In this document: in pieces, positions 22,105-31,065 of the stretch
How positions within the stretch are numbered: position 1 is the stretch's first letter
Layout: each line of letters starts with the position of its first letter
NCBI GenBank assembly: GCA_964555235.1
Contig: CAZKRU010000029.1
Span: forward strand, 1-46,423
DNA length: 46,423 nucleotides
Reading direction: 5' to 3'
DNA from: CAZKRU01 sp964555235
GTDB taxonomy: Bacteria; Verrucomicrobiota; Verrucomicrobiia; Methylacidiphilales; CAMAQI01
Made by a program: the position numbers and the translations under genes
The notes under the pieces: model-generated
Told to the model about the DNA's origin: nothing
Seen by the model: only the letters and a program-made list of their open reading frames with translations
Databases searched by the model: none

Positions 22105-24173
22105 AAAAAGGCATTTCTGGTCTCTTTTCGCGTTTGTTCGGTGGACTCGTCGGCAAGTCGGCTTTTCCGTTCAACCGGGTGGGAGGCTCCGGTGGGGATG
22201 CTGTCGCGGAATCGCTTCGACGGCCCTATGCCCAATCTCCGTGGGTCATGCGTGCCGTCAAAATTGTTTCTGGCCCGATTGCAGCAGTGCCGTTGCAGTT
22301 TTCAGTTGAACGCCGCCGCAGTCAAAACGTTCTTCAGCCCACTGAACTTTCCCAGTTTTGGGATTCCCCTTGGGAAGGAATGAGCCGAAGCGAAGGAGTT
22401 GAGGCAACGGTCGCATGGCTCAAACTCAAGGGAAACGCCTTCTGGATCAAAGACGATTCTTGGCTCATCCCGTTCAAGAAGCGCAGTCCCTTGATTGTGG
22501 CGCGGCCGGATCGAATTCGTCCGATGCAAAGCGGTGATACGTTGCAGTTCTGGATCTGGACCGATGCCGAAGGGCACCGCCACAACCTGCTTCCCGAGCA
22601 AGTCGTCCATTTGAAGTTTTGGAATCCCTATGACGAACGGATGGGTCTTGCGGAAATGGACTCGGCTCAACTGGCCGCAGAATCGGATTATCTTGCGGCC
22701 TCCTTCAATCGGAACCTCATGCGGAACAACGGTGACCAAGGCGTCTATATCAGTGCCAAGGGAGGAATGCCGACCGACGAGCAGCGCGAGCAAATCATCC
22801 GGCAATTGCGTGAGAAGCGAGAGATGGCGGCGCGAGGAATCTTCAAGCCGATGTTCATCACCGGAGATATTTCCATTGAGGATCCGAAAGTCGCAACGCC
22901 GGATGCGGCCTTCGCGCAAAACCGGATCCAGAACCGGCACGAGGTCGCCATCGCATTTGGAGTTCCTCCTTCAATGTTTGATATCGTGGCTTCGTACTCG
23001 GTCGGATCTGCATCTGACCGATTCCGGCTCATCGAAGACACCTGCATGCCTTTGGCAGAAAAGATCGCCGATGCCATCGAGAATGTTTCGCGAGGACTTT
23101 TGCGAAACGGTTCCCGGATCTTCGCTTGGTTCAATTGGGACGAGCATTCGGTCATGCAGCAGGTGCGCCGCGAGCGGATTGATTCCGCAACGAAACTTTG
23201 GGACCGAGGCGTTCCATGGCAGATCATCAATCAGTATATGGACCTTGGCTTACCGACGTTCGAGGGATCGGACACGGGCTACATTTCCTTTGGTCTCGCG
23301 CCCGTTGGCCAAGCACTCGATCCCGCAAATGATCCGGCTCACGCTGAGATCGATCCCGTTGCCGCAATGATGAGGGCTCTTAAAAGTGGTTGTGCCTGTC
23401 ATGGAAAAACCGCCACCGATCCTCGCCGCTTGTCGCTCTGGAAACAGCACATGGCCAAACGTGCGGAAACCGTAGGCGCTTTCAAATCTCGGTTCCGCCG
23501 CGAACTGATGCAAGCGCGAGCGGAAGTCCTTTCCAAATTAGATCGACTCGCTGCACGTGGCGTGGAATCCCGCGCCTCAGCCGCTGACTTTCTCTTTAAC
23601 CTAGCTTCGTGGAAAAGCGGACTTTTATCCGCCATGAGAGGCGTTGCGGAAAAGGGACTTAAAACGGCTGGAGATCAACTCTACCAAGAAATCGGCAAAG
23701 ACGATCCCTTCACCATGCCTCCCGCTCGTGCGTTGCAATTCATTCGGGGCCGCGAGAACCGACTTGCCGGAGTTGCCGATGATGTCTTTTCGAATATCCA
23801 AAAGGAACTTGAGGCCGGACTTCAAGCGGGTGAAACGATGGGTGCCCTTTCTGACCGCGTGCGCGGAGCATTCAATGACATTGGCCGTGGCCGCGCCGAC
23901 ACAATCGCCATGACAGAAACCTCCGCAGCCTACGGGTTTGCACGGGATGAAGCGATGAAAAGCGCCGGAGTCAAATACAAGCAATGGCTCACCAGCGGAA
24001 ATGCCAACGTGCGTGAGGAACATCTTGCGGCCGACAAACAGATCGTTCCCATCGATGAACCCTTTTTGGTGGGAGGCGAAGAACTGATGTTTCCCGGCGA
24101 TACCAAAGGCTCTCCTGAAAACGTCATTAATTGCCACTGCGTTTCCATTGCCATTAACGAAGAGGAAGTATGA
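22101..24173 (+). CDS. portal protein fused to MuF-type head morphogenesis domain
   Basis: A 690-residue protein. The start at 22101 has GGAGGG seven bases upstream; an ATG two codons earlier is too close to it. Residues 1-400 are an HK97-family portal (PYAQSPWVMRAVKIVSGPIAAVP, WLKLKGNAFWI, EQVVHLKFWNP, FGVPPSMFDIVASYS). The portal ring forms the DNA entry vertex. From about 440 on there is an SPP1 gp7/Mu gpF-type region ending KQWLTSGNANVREEHLAAD, EELMFPGDTKGSPENV and NCHC, the usual C-terminal signature. In most phages these are separate adjacent genes. The fusion is clear in the sequence, with no stop or frameshift. Confidence 0.9.
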   Translation: MKKGISGLFSRLFGGLVGKSAFPFNRVGGSGGDAVAESLRRPYAQSPWVMRAVKIVSGPIAAVPLQFSVERRRSQNVLQPTELSQFWDSPWEGMSRSEGVEATVAWLKLKGNAFWIKDDSWLIPFKKRSPLIVARPDRIRPMQSGDTLQFWIWTDAEGHRHNLLPEQVVHLKFWNPYDERMGLAEMDSAQLAAESDYLAASFNRNLMRNNGDQGVYISAKGGMPTDEQREQIIRQLREKREMAARGIFKPMFITGDISIEDPKVATPDAAFAQNRIQNRHEVAIAFGVPPSMFDIVASYSVGSASDRFRLIEDTCMPLAEKIADAIENVSRGLLRNGSRIFAWFNWDEHSVMQQVRRERIDSATKLWDRGVPWQIINQYMDLGLPTFEGSDTGYISFGLAPVGQALDPANDPAHAEIDPVAAMMRALKSGCACHGKTATDPRRLSLWKQHMAKRAETVGAFKSRFRRELMQARAEVLSKLDRLAARGVESRASAADFLFNLASWKSGLLSAMRGVAEKGLKTAGDQLYQEIGKDDPFTMPPARALQFIRGRENRLAGVADDVFSNIQKELEAGLQAGETMGALSDRVRGAFNDIGRGRADTIAMTETSAAYGFARDEAMKSAGVKYKQWLTSGNANVREEHLAADKQIVPIDEPFLVGGEELMFPGDTKGSPENVINCHCVSIAINEEEV

Positions 24174-24868
24174 ACAAACAGATCCGCACCCTGCACCCCG
24201 AAATCAAAATCATCGACGCCAAGGCTGGCATCGTCGATTACGTCGCCAGCGACGAAACGATTGATTCCTATGGAGAAGTGATTCGCGCCTCCGGTTGGCG
24301 TTTCACTCACTTTCAGAAAAACGCGCCATTTGTCGACAGTCACAATTACAACTGCATCGACAAGCTCTTGGGAAAAGTCATCGACTTCAGGATTGAAGGA
24401 GGTCGCCTCACGGAGCGTGTGCAGTGGGCCATCGATGTGCCGGAAAATGAGTTGGCACGGATCGGCTGGAAAATGACTGAGGCCGGATATCTAAAAGCGG
24501 TGAGCGTTGGGTTTTATCCGCTGCGCGGGGTCGGTCCAAACTCCGGCGACCGGGCGGAGTACCTCACTCAACTCAAGGAGATGGGTATCTCAGAAAAGAA
24601 CGGCCCCCGATTCATTTTTATCGAACAGGAACAGATCGAACTCTCCGCATGCATCATCGGTGCCAACCCGAATGCATTGGCAAAAGCCTACAAAGCCGGG
24701 GCATTGGATGAACAGGATCTGACCTCGCTCGAAAACTTTTTCCTCGAAAAGGAACGGCAAGCAAAAAGCCTCGCGCCCACCAATCCTGCCGAAGGCGCGG
24801 CACAGGCAGAGCGGCGGGGCATGTCGGAATTCGCGGAAAAATTAACCAACCTCATCAAAGGAGAATGA
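24170..24868 (+). CDS. HK97-type prohead protease
   Basis: A 232-residue peptidase of the U35/S78 type, which trims the capsid delta domain and scaffold during head maturation. The catalytic histidine is in FVDSHNYN (H58) and the serine in KAVSVGFYP (S112), with an acidic residue further on (QIELSACIIGANPNA). It overlaps the portal gene by 4 bp and lies just before the major capsid gene, as usual in HK97-like head modules. Confidence 0.92.
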   Translation: MNKQIRTLHPEIKIIDAKAGIVDYVASDETIDSYGEVIRASGWRFTHFQKNAPFVDSHNYNCIDKLLGKVIDFRIEGGRLTERVQWAIDVPENELARIGWKMTEAGYLKAVSVGFYPLRGVGPNSGDRAEYLTQLKEMGISEKNGPRFIFIEQEQIELSACIIGANPNALAKAYKAGALDEQDLTSLENFFLEKERQAKSLAPTNPAEGAAQAERRGMSEFAEKLTNLIKGE

Positions 24869-24871
24869 ATT

Positions 24872-26080
24872 ATGGAACCTGAAATGTTTCAAAAAACGGT
24901 GCTCGACGGAGTCGAGGCCTTGAAAAAGCAACTCGGAGAAAACACCGACCGCTGGCAGAAGGAAAACAAGCAAGCGGTTGAGGAACTTGGCAAAGTGCGT
25001 AGCGAAGTGACGAGCATTGCAGAAAAGATGCTCGCCATCCAAAAGGCGCAGATTGCCCTTCAGAATGAACAGCGCATGGCGATTGCGGATCCGCGTCAGC
25101 GCATCCTTGGTAACAAGGAAAAGCGTGAGCGGTTTAACGCATTCGTGCGAAATGCGGTGAAGGGAGTTCTTTCCGATGCCCACAAAAAGGCGCTCGGCGA
25201 GGATAGCTCTCCCGGCAGTACCTTGATCGACGACGAATTGGCGCAGGATATCTACGATACCCTCGCCCGTTACGGAAAGTGGGGAACGCTCGGTGCCCGA
25301 AACTTGGGAACGAAAATCACCAAGTTCCCGGTGAAAACGGCGCGTCCTGTGGCGAACTTCATCCTGACCGAAGGAGGCACCATCGGCGATGACGCGACCA
25401 AGGCTGGAACCAGTCTTTCCTTGGAAGTGGAAGTCATTGCGGCGCTCATCAACGTTTCGCGTCAACTCATCGATGATTCCGATATGGATATCAGCGCGGA
25501 TGTGCTCGATGACTTCATTGAAGCATTCAATCTCCGACTCGATTACGCCAGCTTCGCAGCGGACGGAACGGCCGATGCCACGAATGGTGGCATGACCGGA
25601 ATCTTCCAAGGCGGCACAGCAGCGGTCGCGGCAAGTACCCGCACGACCGTTACAGCGCTGAAACTGGCGGACTTCATCAAGTGTTTGACCACCGTTGATG
25701 CGGCTGTGCTCACCCGTGCCGCCAAGTGGTGGCTTCACCCTCAGATGCTCGCCCGCGTCATGGGAATCGAAGACGGCAACGGTCGTCCGCTCTTCCAGAG
25801 CGCGGTCGAAGCTCCGTCCATGGGCTCCATCGGAAGCATTCTTGGCTTCCCGGTTGAGTTGGTCATGACGGCTCCGACCACGGACGCTGCCAGCGCGAAA
25901 GTCGCTGTCTTCGGTGATCCACAAGGGTGCGTAGTTGGTGTGCGCTCGGACTTCGCCTTCGAAGCGAGCGACGAACACAAGTGGAACACCTTGGAGCGTA
26001 GCTTCCGGGGCTGGGGCCGCGCCGGAGTCAAAATTCGTCGCGCTCAAGCGTTTGCCGTTCTTACCACGGCTGCGAGCTAA
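24872..26080 (+). CDS. major capsid protein (HK97 fold)
   Basis: A 402-residue capsid subunit. Residues 1-100 are a charged coiled coil (QTVLDGVEALKKQLG through AIQKAQIALQNEQ), the delta/scaffold domain that the preceding protease would remove. The mature part begins around 110-130 and shows the HK97 pattern: GSTLIDDELAQDIYDTL, KFPVKTARPVANFI, EVEVIAALINVSRQLIDDS, then KWWLHPQMLARVMG and GFPVELVM. Translation is probably coupled to the protease gene, 3 bp upstream. Confidence 0.93.
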   Translation: MEPEMFQKTVLDGVEALKKQLGENTDRWQKENKQAVEELGKVRSEVTSIAEKMLAIQKAQIALQNEQRMAIADPRQRILGNKEKRERFNAFVRNAVKGVLSDAHKKALGEDSSPGSTLIDDELAQDIYDTLARYGKWGTLGARNLGTKITKFPVKTARPVANFILTEGGTIGDDATKAGTSLSLEVEVIAALINVSRQLIDDSDMDISADVLDDFIEAFNLRLDYASFAADGTADATNGGMTGIFQGGTAAVAASTRTTVTALKLADFIKCLTTVDAAVLTRAAKWWLHPQMLARVMGIEDGNGRPLFQSAVEAPSMGSIGSILGFPVELVMTAPTTDAASAKVAVFGDPQGCVVGVRSDFAFEASDEHKWNTLERSFRGWGRAGVKIRRAQAFAVLTTAAS

Positions 26081-26134
26081 AAACATCGCTCCGGTTCGGT
26101 CCAATTCCGAACCGGAGCCTTCAAAAAGGAAAAT

Positions 26135-26326
26135 ATGGATCCAAAAAATCGAATGGTCAGCACTCCTGAAAAAACGGAACCACCGGAAGAAAAACTGAAA
26201 CCGGGAATGGTTAAGGTTCGTTCTCTTGCTCCTCTTCATGAAGAAGGACACCGGGATGTTGGTGATGTCTTTGTTACCAGCGAATCACGCGCCGAAGCCC
26301 TCGGTGCACTTGTGGAAAAGGTATGA
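26135..26326 (+). CDS. small head-region protein (63 aa)
   Basis: A 63-residue protein with ribosome site AAAAAGGAAA before the ATG. It is proline- and glutamate-rich at the N terminus (EKTEPPEEKLKPG), followed by MVKVRSLAPLHEEGHRDVGDVFVTSESRAEALG. The second half looks like a small beta domain found in head-completion genes after the capsid gene. It overlaps the next gene by 4 bp. The function is unknown. Confidence 0.7.
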   Translation: MDPKNRMVSTPEKTEPPEEKLKPGMVKVRSLAPLHEEGHRDVGDVFVTSESRAEALGALVEKV

Positions 26327-26937
26327 ACTGCGGGCTCGGCAACCTCGTCACCCTCAAGCAGCATCTGCTGCAACCAGCGGATCAGGCGGGCACCACCTAC
26401 GACGCACTCCTTCGGGATTTGGGTCGCGGGGTTGCCGGGCTCATGGACACCTATTGCAATCGTCGGTTCGTGCGCGTTGAAGATGAGACCTGTCAATTTT
26501 CGGCGAATCGCTCTCACTATATTTTGCCGCGCTATCCCATCGAAAGCATTTCACTGGTGGAAGTGCGGGAGTCGCTCACGACCGGATGGGAAACCCGTTC
26601 GGATCTTCTCGTGAATTGGAATTCGCGCACCGGAGAACTGGAATTTGAAGTTCCCATCGGAGTGAGGACCGAACAAGTTCGCATCACGTGGACGGGTGGC
26701 TACTGGTTCGATGAAACCGAGGACAGCACCGGAGTCATGCCTGTTGGATCAACGCTCTTGATGGATGAATTGAAATTGGCATGGCTGCAACAAACTCAGT
26801 TCAACTTTGAGCGCCGTGATATCCGGCAGCGCAAAACAGCAGGCATCAAGGATGGCGAAGGGATGCTCAAGGAAATTGAACTGCTTCCCCAGGTACTGGA
26901 AATCCTGCGCCCTTATCGAAGGATGCAACTCACATGA
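26323..26937 (+). CDS. head-tail connector / adaptor protein
   Basis: A 204-residue protein of the gp6/gp15-like connector type that docks under the portal ring. The N-terminal helical part has TTYDALLRDLGRGVAGLMDTYCNRRF, where helices ending in CNR are typical. A central beta insertion reads YPIESISLVEVRE, and a C-terminal helical part LLMDELKLAWLQQTQFNFERR completes it. It overlaps both neighbours by 4 bp in a block of capsid-completion genes. Confidence 0.8.
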   Translation: MNCGLGNLVTLKQHLLQPADQAGTTYDALLRDLGRGVAGLMDTYCNRRFVRVEDETCQFSANRSHYILPRYPIESISLVEVRESLTTGWETRSDLLVNWNSRTGELEFEVPIGVRTEQVRITWTGGYWFDETEDSTGVMPVGSTLLMDELKLAWLQQTQFNFERRDIRQRKTAGIKDGEGMLKEIELLPQVLEILRPYRRMQLT

Positions 26938-27434
26938 TCCGCATCGAATTCAGTCCACAAACGGAATCGCTCATGGCGCGGCTCCACGCGTTTCCGCAGC
27001 GCGGTCTTCGTGCCATTGCCGATGCCATCGACAAGACGAATGAAGAAACGGTCGGCTATATTCAGAAAGAAAAACTTTCTTCTCGTGGGAGCCATACGCT
27101 GGGAGTTCGAAGCGGTCGCTTGCGCCGCTCGATTCGTCCAAGCAAAGCCGCCATCAGCGGATCATCAATTGTTGCGTCCATTGGCAGCAATGTCGTCTAT
27201 GCCGGGATTCATGAATTTGGAGGTCGCACCGCTCCTCATGAAATTCGTCCTCGAAAAGGCAAGGCGCTCAAGTTTCTGATTGGTGGCCGCGCAATCTACG
27301 CCCGCAAAGTTAATCATCCGGGAAGTCTAATCCCTGCCCGCGCTCCGATTCGTCGAGGCATTGAGGAACGCAAGAATTATTACACTCGCGCGATTGATTC
27401 AGCGCTGCAGCTTACCTTGGATGGCCGCTCATGA
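26934..27434 (+). CDS. HK97 gp10 / Mu gpG-like tail-completion protein
   Basis: A 166-residue protein. Features of this neck-protein family are seen: a helix with TNEETVGYIQKEKLSSRGS, a basic strand SGRLRRSIRP, then YAGIHEFGGRTAPHEIRPRKGKALKF and NHPGSLIPARAPIRRGI. The YAxIhEfGG and P-G-x-x-I-PARPF-like signatures are usual for gp10/gpG-type proteins. It joins the head completion complex to the tail. Reading frames overlap on both sides. Confidence 0.85.
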   Translation: MIRIEFSPQTESLMARLHAFPQRGLRAIADAIDKTNEETVGYIQKEKLSSRGSHTLGVRSGRLRRSIRPSKAAISGSSIVASIGSNVVYAGIHEFGGRTAPHEIRPRKGKALKFLIGGRAIYARKVNHPGSLIPARAPIRRGIEERKNYYTRAIDSALQLTLDGRS

Positions 27435-27898
27435 GCCTGCTTTCATCCATCCAAGCGGAGTGCGCCGCGCATCTGGCCGCTCAATCATTTTTTAGCACGA
27501 CTCCGGCGATTCCTATTCTGACCGAACGGCTCAAGGATATTAGCTCTCAAATTGATACCGCTCTCGGTTCACTCGGGCTTTGCGTGCTTGTCTCAACACC
27601 GCTTGCCCAAAAGGTGAACAACAACACCAAGGGGCTCCTCTTTGAGGAAGTGAATGTGGTGGTACGCGTTTTTGAAAATCCCACGCTCAACTCGCTTCGC
27701 TATCCGAGCGATGAGAAAATTCCCGCTTCGGATGTTGCGGAAGCGGTCGCGTGGCATCTCAAAGGTTTCAAAGCTGGTGGCCAAGGGGGTGCACTGGTCT
27801 TGCAAAACATCGTGATCGGCGACGACCCGGACGCGCTCGCCTACGATGTCACCTTAAAACTATCCGCCGGGCGGCTTAACGCGCCGACTAGAACCTAG
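27431..27898 (+). CDS. tail terminator-like protein (155 aa)
   Basis: A 155-residue protein overlapping the neck gene by 4 bp and preceding the tail tube gene by 11 bp. It shows a mixed alpha/beta pattern (IPILTERLKDISSQIDTALG, LCVLVSTPLAQKV, VNVVVRVFENP, AEAVAWHLKGFK, DVTLKLSAGR), like tail terminator proteins that cap the tube. No exact family is recognised. The call relies on fold pattern and gene position. Confidence 0.65.
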   Translation: MSLLSSIQAECAAHLAAQSFFSTTPAIPILTERLKDISSQIDTALGSLGLCVLVSTPLAQKVNNNTKGLLFEEVNVVVRVFENPTLNSLRYPSDEKIPASDVAEAVAWHLKGFKAGGQGGALVLQNIVIGDDPDALAYDVTLKLSAGRLNAPTRT

Positions 27899-27909
27899 GA
27901 GAAAAGTAT

Positions 27910-29145
27910 ATGCCCCAAGCAGTAGATCGGCTTGTTATTTCGCGCGGCCCGGCCGCCATTAAATTCAAAGGAGGTGTCTTCTTCTCGAAAGACGACATCG
28001 TTCTGGACTTCAACTTCGAACTCGGTCAGGTCGATTCGAGCGCCTACGGAAAAATCACGGACTTCCGCAAGGACGTGAAACCGAAGCTTCAACTCAATCT
28101 CGTTGGTGAAGTGGAACACCTGGGTGTTCTCTTTCCCTACGCTTCGACCATTCCCGGAACGTCGCTCTTCGGATCGAGCGATGCACCGCTTGAAATCTGT
28201 CCCTTGGACACGACTCAAGAAAAATGCGTCTTCCACGCGGGGGCCGTTACCAAGATGCCCGATCTGACGTTGGGAGCAGACGGCCCGGTATTGGGACAGG
28301 TTGAATTTTCGTTCGTGCGAAAGAACAAGACCTTCCCGAATAATGCGGAAGCCTTCTTCAAGTTCGATACGAACGACTTTGATGGGCTTGGGCTCGATGT
28401 GAGCAAGCTGCTCATCCAGTCCTACGATTGTCGCTGGCTCTCCTCTGGAACATTCACTCTGACTTATGGAGCGAATACGACCTCGGCGCTCGATTGGGAT
28501 TCGACGGCGGGTGAAGTTCAGACGGCTCTTAATGCGTTGGCTTCCATCATCTCTGCGGGAGGTGTAACGGTTGCCGGAGATGTGGATAACGGTTGGACCG
28601 TTACCTTCGATGCCAATGGAAATCGAACCGCAATTACGGGTGCTGTGACATCAATGCCCGGTGGTGCGGCTATCGAAGCCACGATCAATCAGGAAGGAAC
28701 TGTTTCCGTGCCTGAGATTGTGGTCTTGAGCATTGCTCCATGGAGCCGATTCCCGAGCCGTGAAGGAGTTAAAGTCAGTTTCAATTTGAGCACTTCGGAA
28801 GACAAAGCCGACAGCACCGGATTGTACGACATCATCTTCCGTGGATTGGAAGTCAAAGCGACGATGATTCCTCAAAATGTTTCTCAGGATGTGGCGTTGG
28901 CGGCGGCGAACGTGCAAGGATCGCTCTTTGTGCGAGGTCGCACGATTGCCCAAGACGGACACACCCTGCGCGTTTATGCCTCGGGACTTTACTTCGAGGT
29001 TCGCGGTGCAGGACTCACGAAAGCGGGGCTTGTCTGGTCGAGTGAAAAGCAACGTGTCCCCGAATTGGAATGGTCTGCTTCGCGGGTCATTTCTGGAGGC
29101 GTGCCGCAACCGCTCTTCTACATCGGAGAATCTGCTCCGGTCTGA
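27910..29145 (+). CDS. major tail tube protein with inserted beta domain
   Basis: A 411-residue protein, long for a tail tube subunit. The N-terminal part (KFKGGVFFSKDDIVLDFNFELG) and the C-terminal half (FNLSTSEDKADSTGLYDIIFRGLEVKA in part) fit the beta-sandwich tube fold. Residues about 180-255 carry an inserted domain: SSGTFTLTYGANTTSALDW, EVQTALNAL, GGVTVAGDVDNGWTVTFDANG. Insertions of this kind decorate tail or capsid surfaces in environmental phages. It lies between terminator-like and tail-accessory genes. A strong ribosome site (GGAGAAAAG) precedes the start. Confidence 0.75.
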   Translation: MPQAVDRLVISRGPAAIKFKGGVFFSKDDIVLDFNFELGQVDSSAYGKITDFRKDVKPKLQLNLVGEVEHLGVLFPYASTIPGTSLFGSSDAPLEICPLDTTQEKCVFHAGAVTKMPDLTLGADGPVLGQVEFSFVRKNKTFPNNAEAFFKFDTNDFDGLGLDVSKLLIQSYDCRWLSSGTFTLTYGANTTSALDWDSTAGEVQTALNALASIISAGGVTVAGDVDNGWTVTFDANGNRTAITGAVTSMPGGAAIEATINQEGTVSVPEIVVLSIAPWSRFPSREGVKVSFNLSTSEDKADSTGLYDIIFRGLEVKATMIPQNVSQDVALAAANVQGSLFVRGRTIAQDGHTLRVYASGLYFEVRGAGLTKAGLVWSSEKQRVPELEWSASRVISGGVPQPLFYIGESAPV

Positions 29146-29151
29146 TGCCTT

Positions 29152-29793
29152 ATGATGATTCGTTATGGCTCTACCTGGCTTGCCAATGATGACCTTCCTG
29201 CCTTTGCCGTTCGCGTCAACGGCAGGAGGGTCACGCAGGAGGCTCAGTTTCTGCGGGCGGCAACCAGCCGTTTCTTTGCTCGTGGAAACAAAAGCATTTC
29301 CTTGGCATTTCAAGTGGCTCGCCAATTCGACACTTTGGGCGATTGCGAAAATTTTATTCTGGCACACCCGAATGAACTGGATGGTAAGGCAGATCTTCTG
29401 TGTCGGATCGGACTTCCGAGCGATCCTCAAAGCGATCTTACCCTTGAGGGAGCGGTTCTTCAATCGGTTGATATTCCCGAATATGCCGGGGTTCAGGCAA
29501 CGGTCGCTTATACCTTCTCCGCGCCACAGGTCACTGGCAGCAATCCGGTACAGGCACTTCAATCACCTCTTACCATGAAAACTTTTAACATCGGCAATGG
29601 AGTGGATGTTCTCTTCACCTTGACGCACAACCTTGGAACCGAGGATTTACTCGTTCAGGTGCGTAGCAACGTGACGGGGCAAAAAGTTTACGAGGATCTC
29701 GTCGGTAAAAAAATCATCAATTCAAATCAAGTGCTCATCAGCTTCGGCGCGCCCCCCGCCACGGATGAGTATCGAGTCATCATCGCGGGCTAA
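29152..29793 (+). CDS. tail-associated protein (213 aa)
   Basis: A 213-residue beta-rich protein starting at the first of two consecutive ATGs. The N-terminal 120 residues contain TRFFARGNKSISLAFQVAR and FILAHPNELDGKADLLCRIG, and could be a tube-associated or chaperone-like domain. The C-terminal 70 residues (KTFNIGNGVDVLFTLTHNLGT, NSNQVLISFGAPPATDEYRVIIAG) form a small beta-sandwich typical of phage fibre modules. No exact family was assigned. It is the first of six genes between the tube and the tape measure. Confidence 0.6.
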   Translation: MMIRYGSTWLANDDLPAFAVRVNGRRVTQEAQFLRAATSRFFARGNKSISLAFQVARQFDTLGDCENFILAHPNELDGKADLLCRIGLPSDPQSDLTLEGAVLQSVDIPEYAGVQATVAYTFSAPQVTGSNPVQALQSPLTMKTFNIGNGVDVLFTLTHNLGTEDLLVQVRSNVTGQKVYEDLVGKKIINSNQVLISFGAPPATDEYRVIIAG

Positions 29794-29807
29794 AAAAAGG
29801 AAATACC

Positions 29808-31055
29808 ATGACAGCCAAGCAACTGAGAATTCAACGGGTCAGCGCGGATGGACTTTATCTGGAGGACGTTCGTCTGGATGCAAACGCGAACCCGAACACT
29901 GTCTTGAAAATTAACGGTTCAGGTGATCTCGTATTAGCGGCAGAAGGTTCAAGCACCCTTACTTTAGATCAGGGGAAAATCGTCTATGTGAACGCAGCGA
30001 ATCCGAACGCAACGGACACGCGCGGCAGTTTGGATAAAAATGATATTTTCTATCCCTTCCTTACCATCGCGGCTGCGTTGAGCGCTGCGGCCTCTGGAGA
30101 AACGGTTCTCGTCGCTCCTTCCACCTATGCGGAAAAGATCATTCTTAAAAACGGGGTGAACATGCACTTTGATGCCGGAGCGAAAGCGATTTTTGCGGCG
30201 GCTGCAAACAACGATTGTGCTCTCAATGATAACAATGCGGCGGTCACTGCGTTGATTACGGGTTTCGGAGAATTCGAGGTGACGGATTCAGGAAACGCCT
30301 TCACCGGAAATCATGGCCTCCGCACTCAACACGCTTCCACGGTTCTCAAGATTCAGTGCAAGAGCATCAAGGGAGCGGATCGTGGTGTGAGTCAGGAAGG
30401 AGCTGTCTCCGTTGAAATCTGGGGAGATGTTGATTCGATCATTGCGGAAGCGATTCGATGCAGTAGCGGAATTCAAAACCTTCATGGGAATTGCCTCGGC
30501 ACTGGAGTCAATGGGGCGGTTTGCACGGCAGGAACTCAAACCGTTTACGGAAATGTTTTAGCGACAGGACGCGCATCGATTGCGAGCGGTGGAACTCAGA
30601 CCATTTATGGAAATTCAACGTCCACCGGGGAAATTGGAGCGAGTTGTGAAGGTGGAACGCAAACCATTTTAGGAAAAGTGAGTGGAGCGGGTTCGGGAGG
30701 ACCGGGAGCCTATTGCACGAGCGGAGCACAGGTCGTTGAGGGAGATGTTACCTCGGCTCTCATGCCTGCGGCATATCTCGAAACAACTGGAACGGGAACA
30801 CAGACGATCCGAAATGGAACACTGACGGGGGGAACCAATAAGGCCGCAGCGGAATTCGCCACAGGATCAACCAACAAAACGCTGACGCTCATCAACTGCA
30901 CCTTGCGTCCTAACGGCAGCGCGGCGGCTGCAGTTGCTGCAGCAGGAGCGCAGAACGTCAAGATCGCTCATTGTCGATCCACCAAGGAAATCGAGGGAAC
31001 CAATATCACCAACCTGATCAACGCACCCTACAACGTCGTCGATCCTGACTTGTAA
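29808..31055 (+). CDS. tail fibre-like protein with beta-helix repeats
   Basis: A 415-residue protein. The N-terminal 60 residues (LRIQRVSADGLYLEDVRLDAN, GSGDLVLAAEGSSTLTL) resemble an attachment module. From about 70 on it is a right-handed beta-helix (pectin-lyase-like), beginning YPFLTIAAALSAAASGETVLVAPSTYAE in part. Between 242 and 338 there are five units starting GTQTVYGNV, GTQTIYGNS, GTQTILGKV, GAQVVEGDV and GTQTIRNGT, spaced 20-24 residues. Such fibres trimerise and often recognise or degrade surface polysaccharide. A good Shine-Dalgarno sequence (AAAGGAAA) precedes the ATG. Confidence 0.75.
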   Translation: MTAKQLRIQRVSADGLYLEDVRLDANANPNTVLKINGSGDLVLAAEGSSTLTLDQGKIVYVNAANPNATDTRGSLDKNDIFYPFLTIAAALSAAASGETVLVAPSTYAEKIILKNGVNMHFDAGAKAIFAAAANNDCALNDNNAAVTALITGFGEFEVTDSGNAFTGNHGLRTQHASTVLKIQCKSIKGADRGVSQEGAVSVEIWGDVDSIIAEAIRCSSGIQNLHGNCLGTGVNGAVCTAGTQTVYGNVLATGRASIASGGTQTIYGNSTSTGEIGASCEGGTQTILGKVSGAGSGGPGAYCTSGAQVVEGDVTSALMPAAYLETTGTGTQTIRNGTLTGGTNKAAAEFATGSTNKTLTLINCTLRPNGSAAAAVAAAGAQNVKIAHCRSTKEIEGTNITNLINAPYNVVDPDL

Positions 31056-31065
31056 TTAGGAACTT

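Noticed and set aside
24842..26251. Leftward 469-codon frame opposite the capsid gene
   Set aside because: The rightward frame is a clear HK97 capsid protein in a tightly packed late operon; the opposite frame is rich in Arg/Phe/Gly and has no family features.
28651..29562. Leftward 303-codon frame opposite the tail tube gene
   Set aside because: It spans two rightward genes and has no ribosome site or domain pattern.
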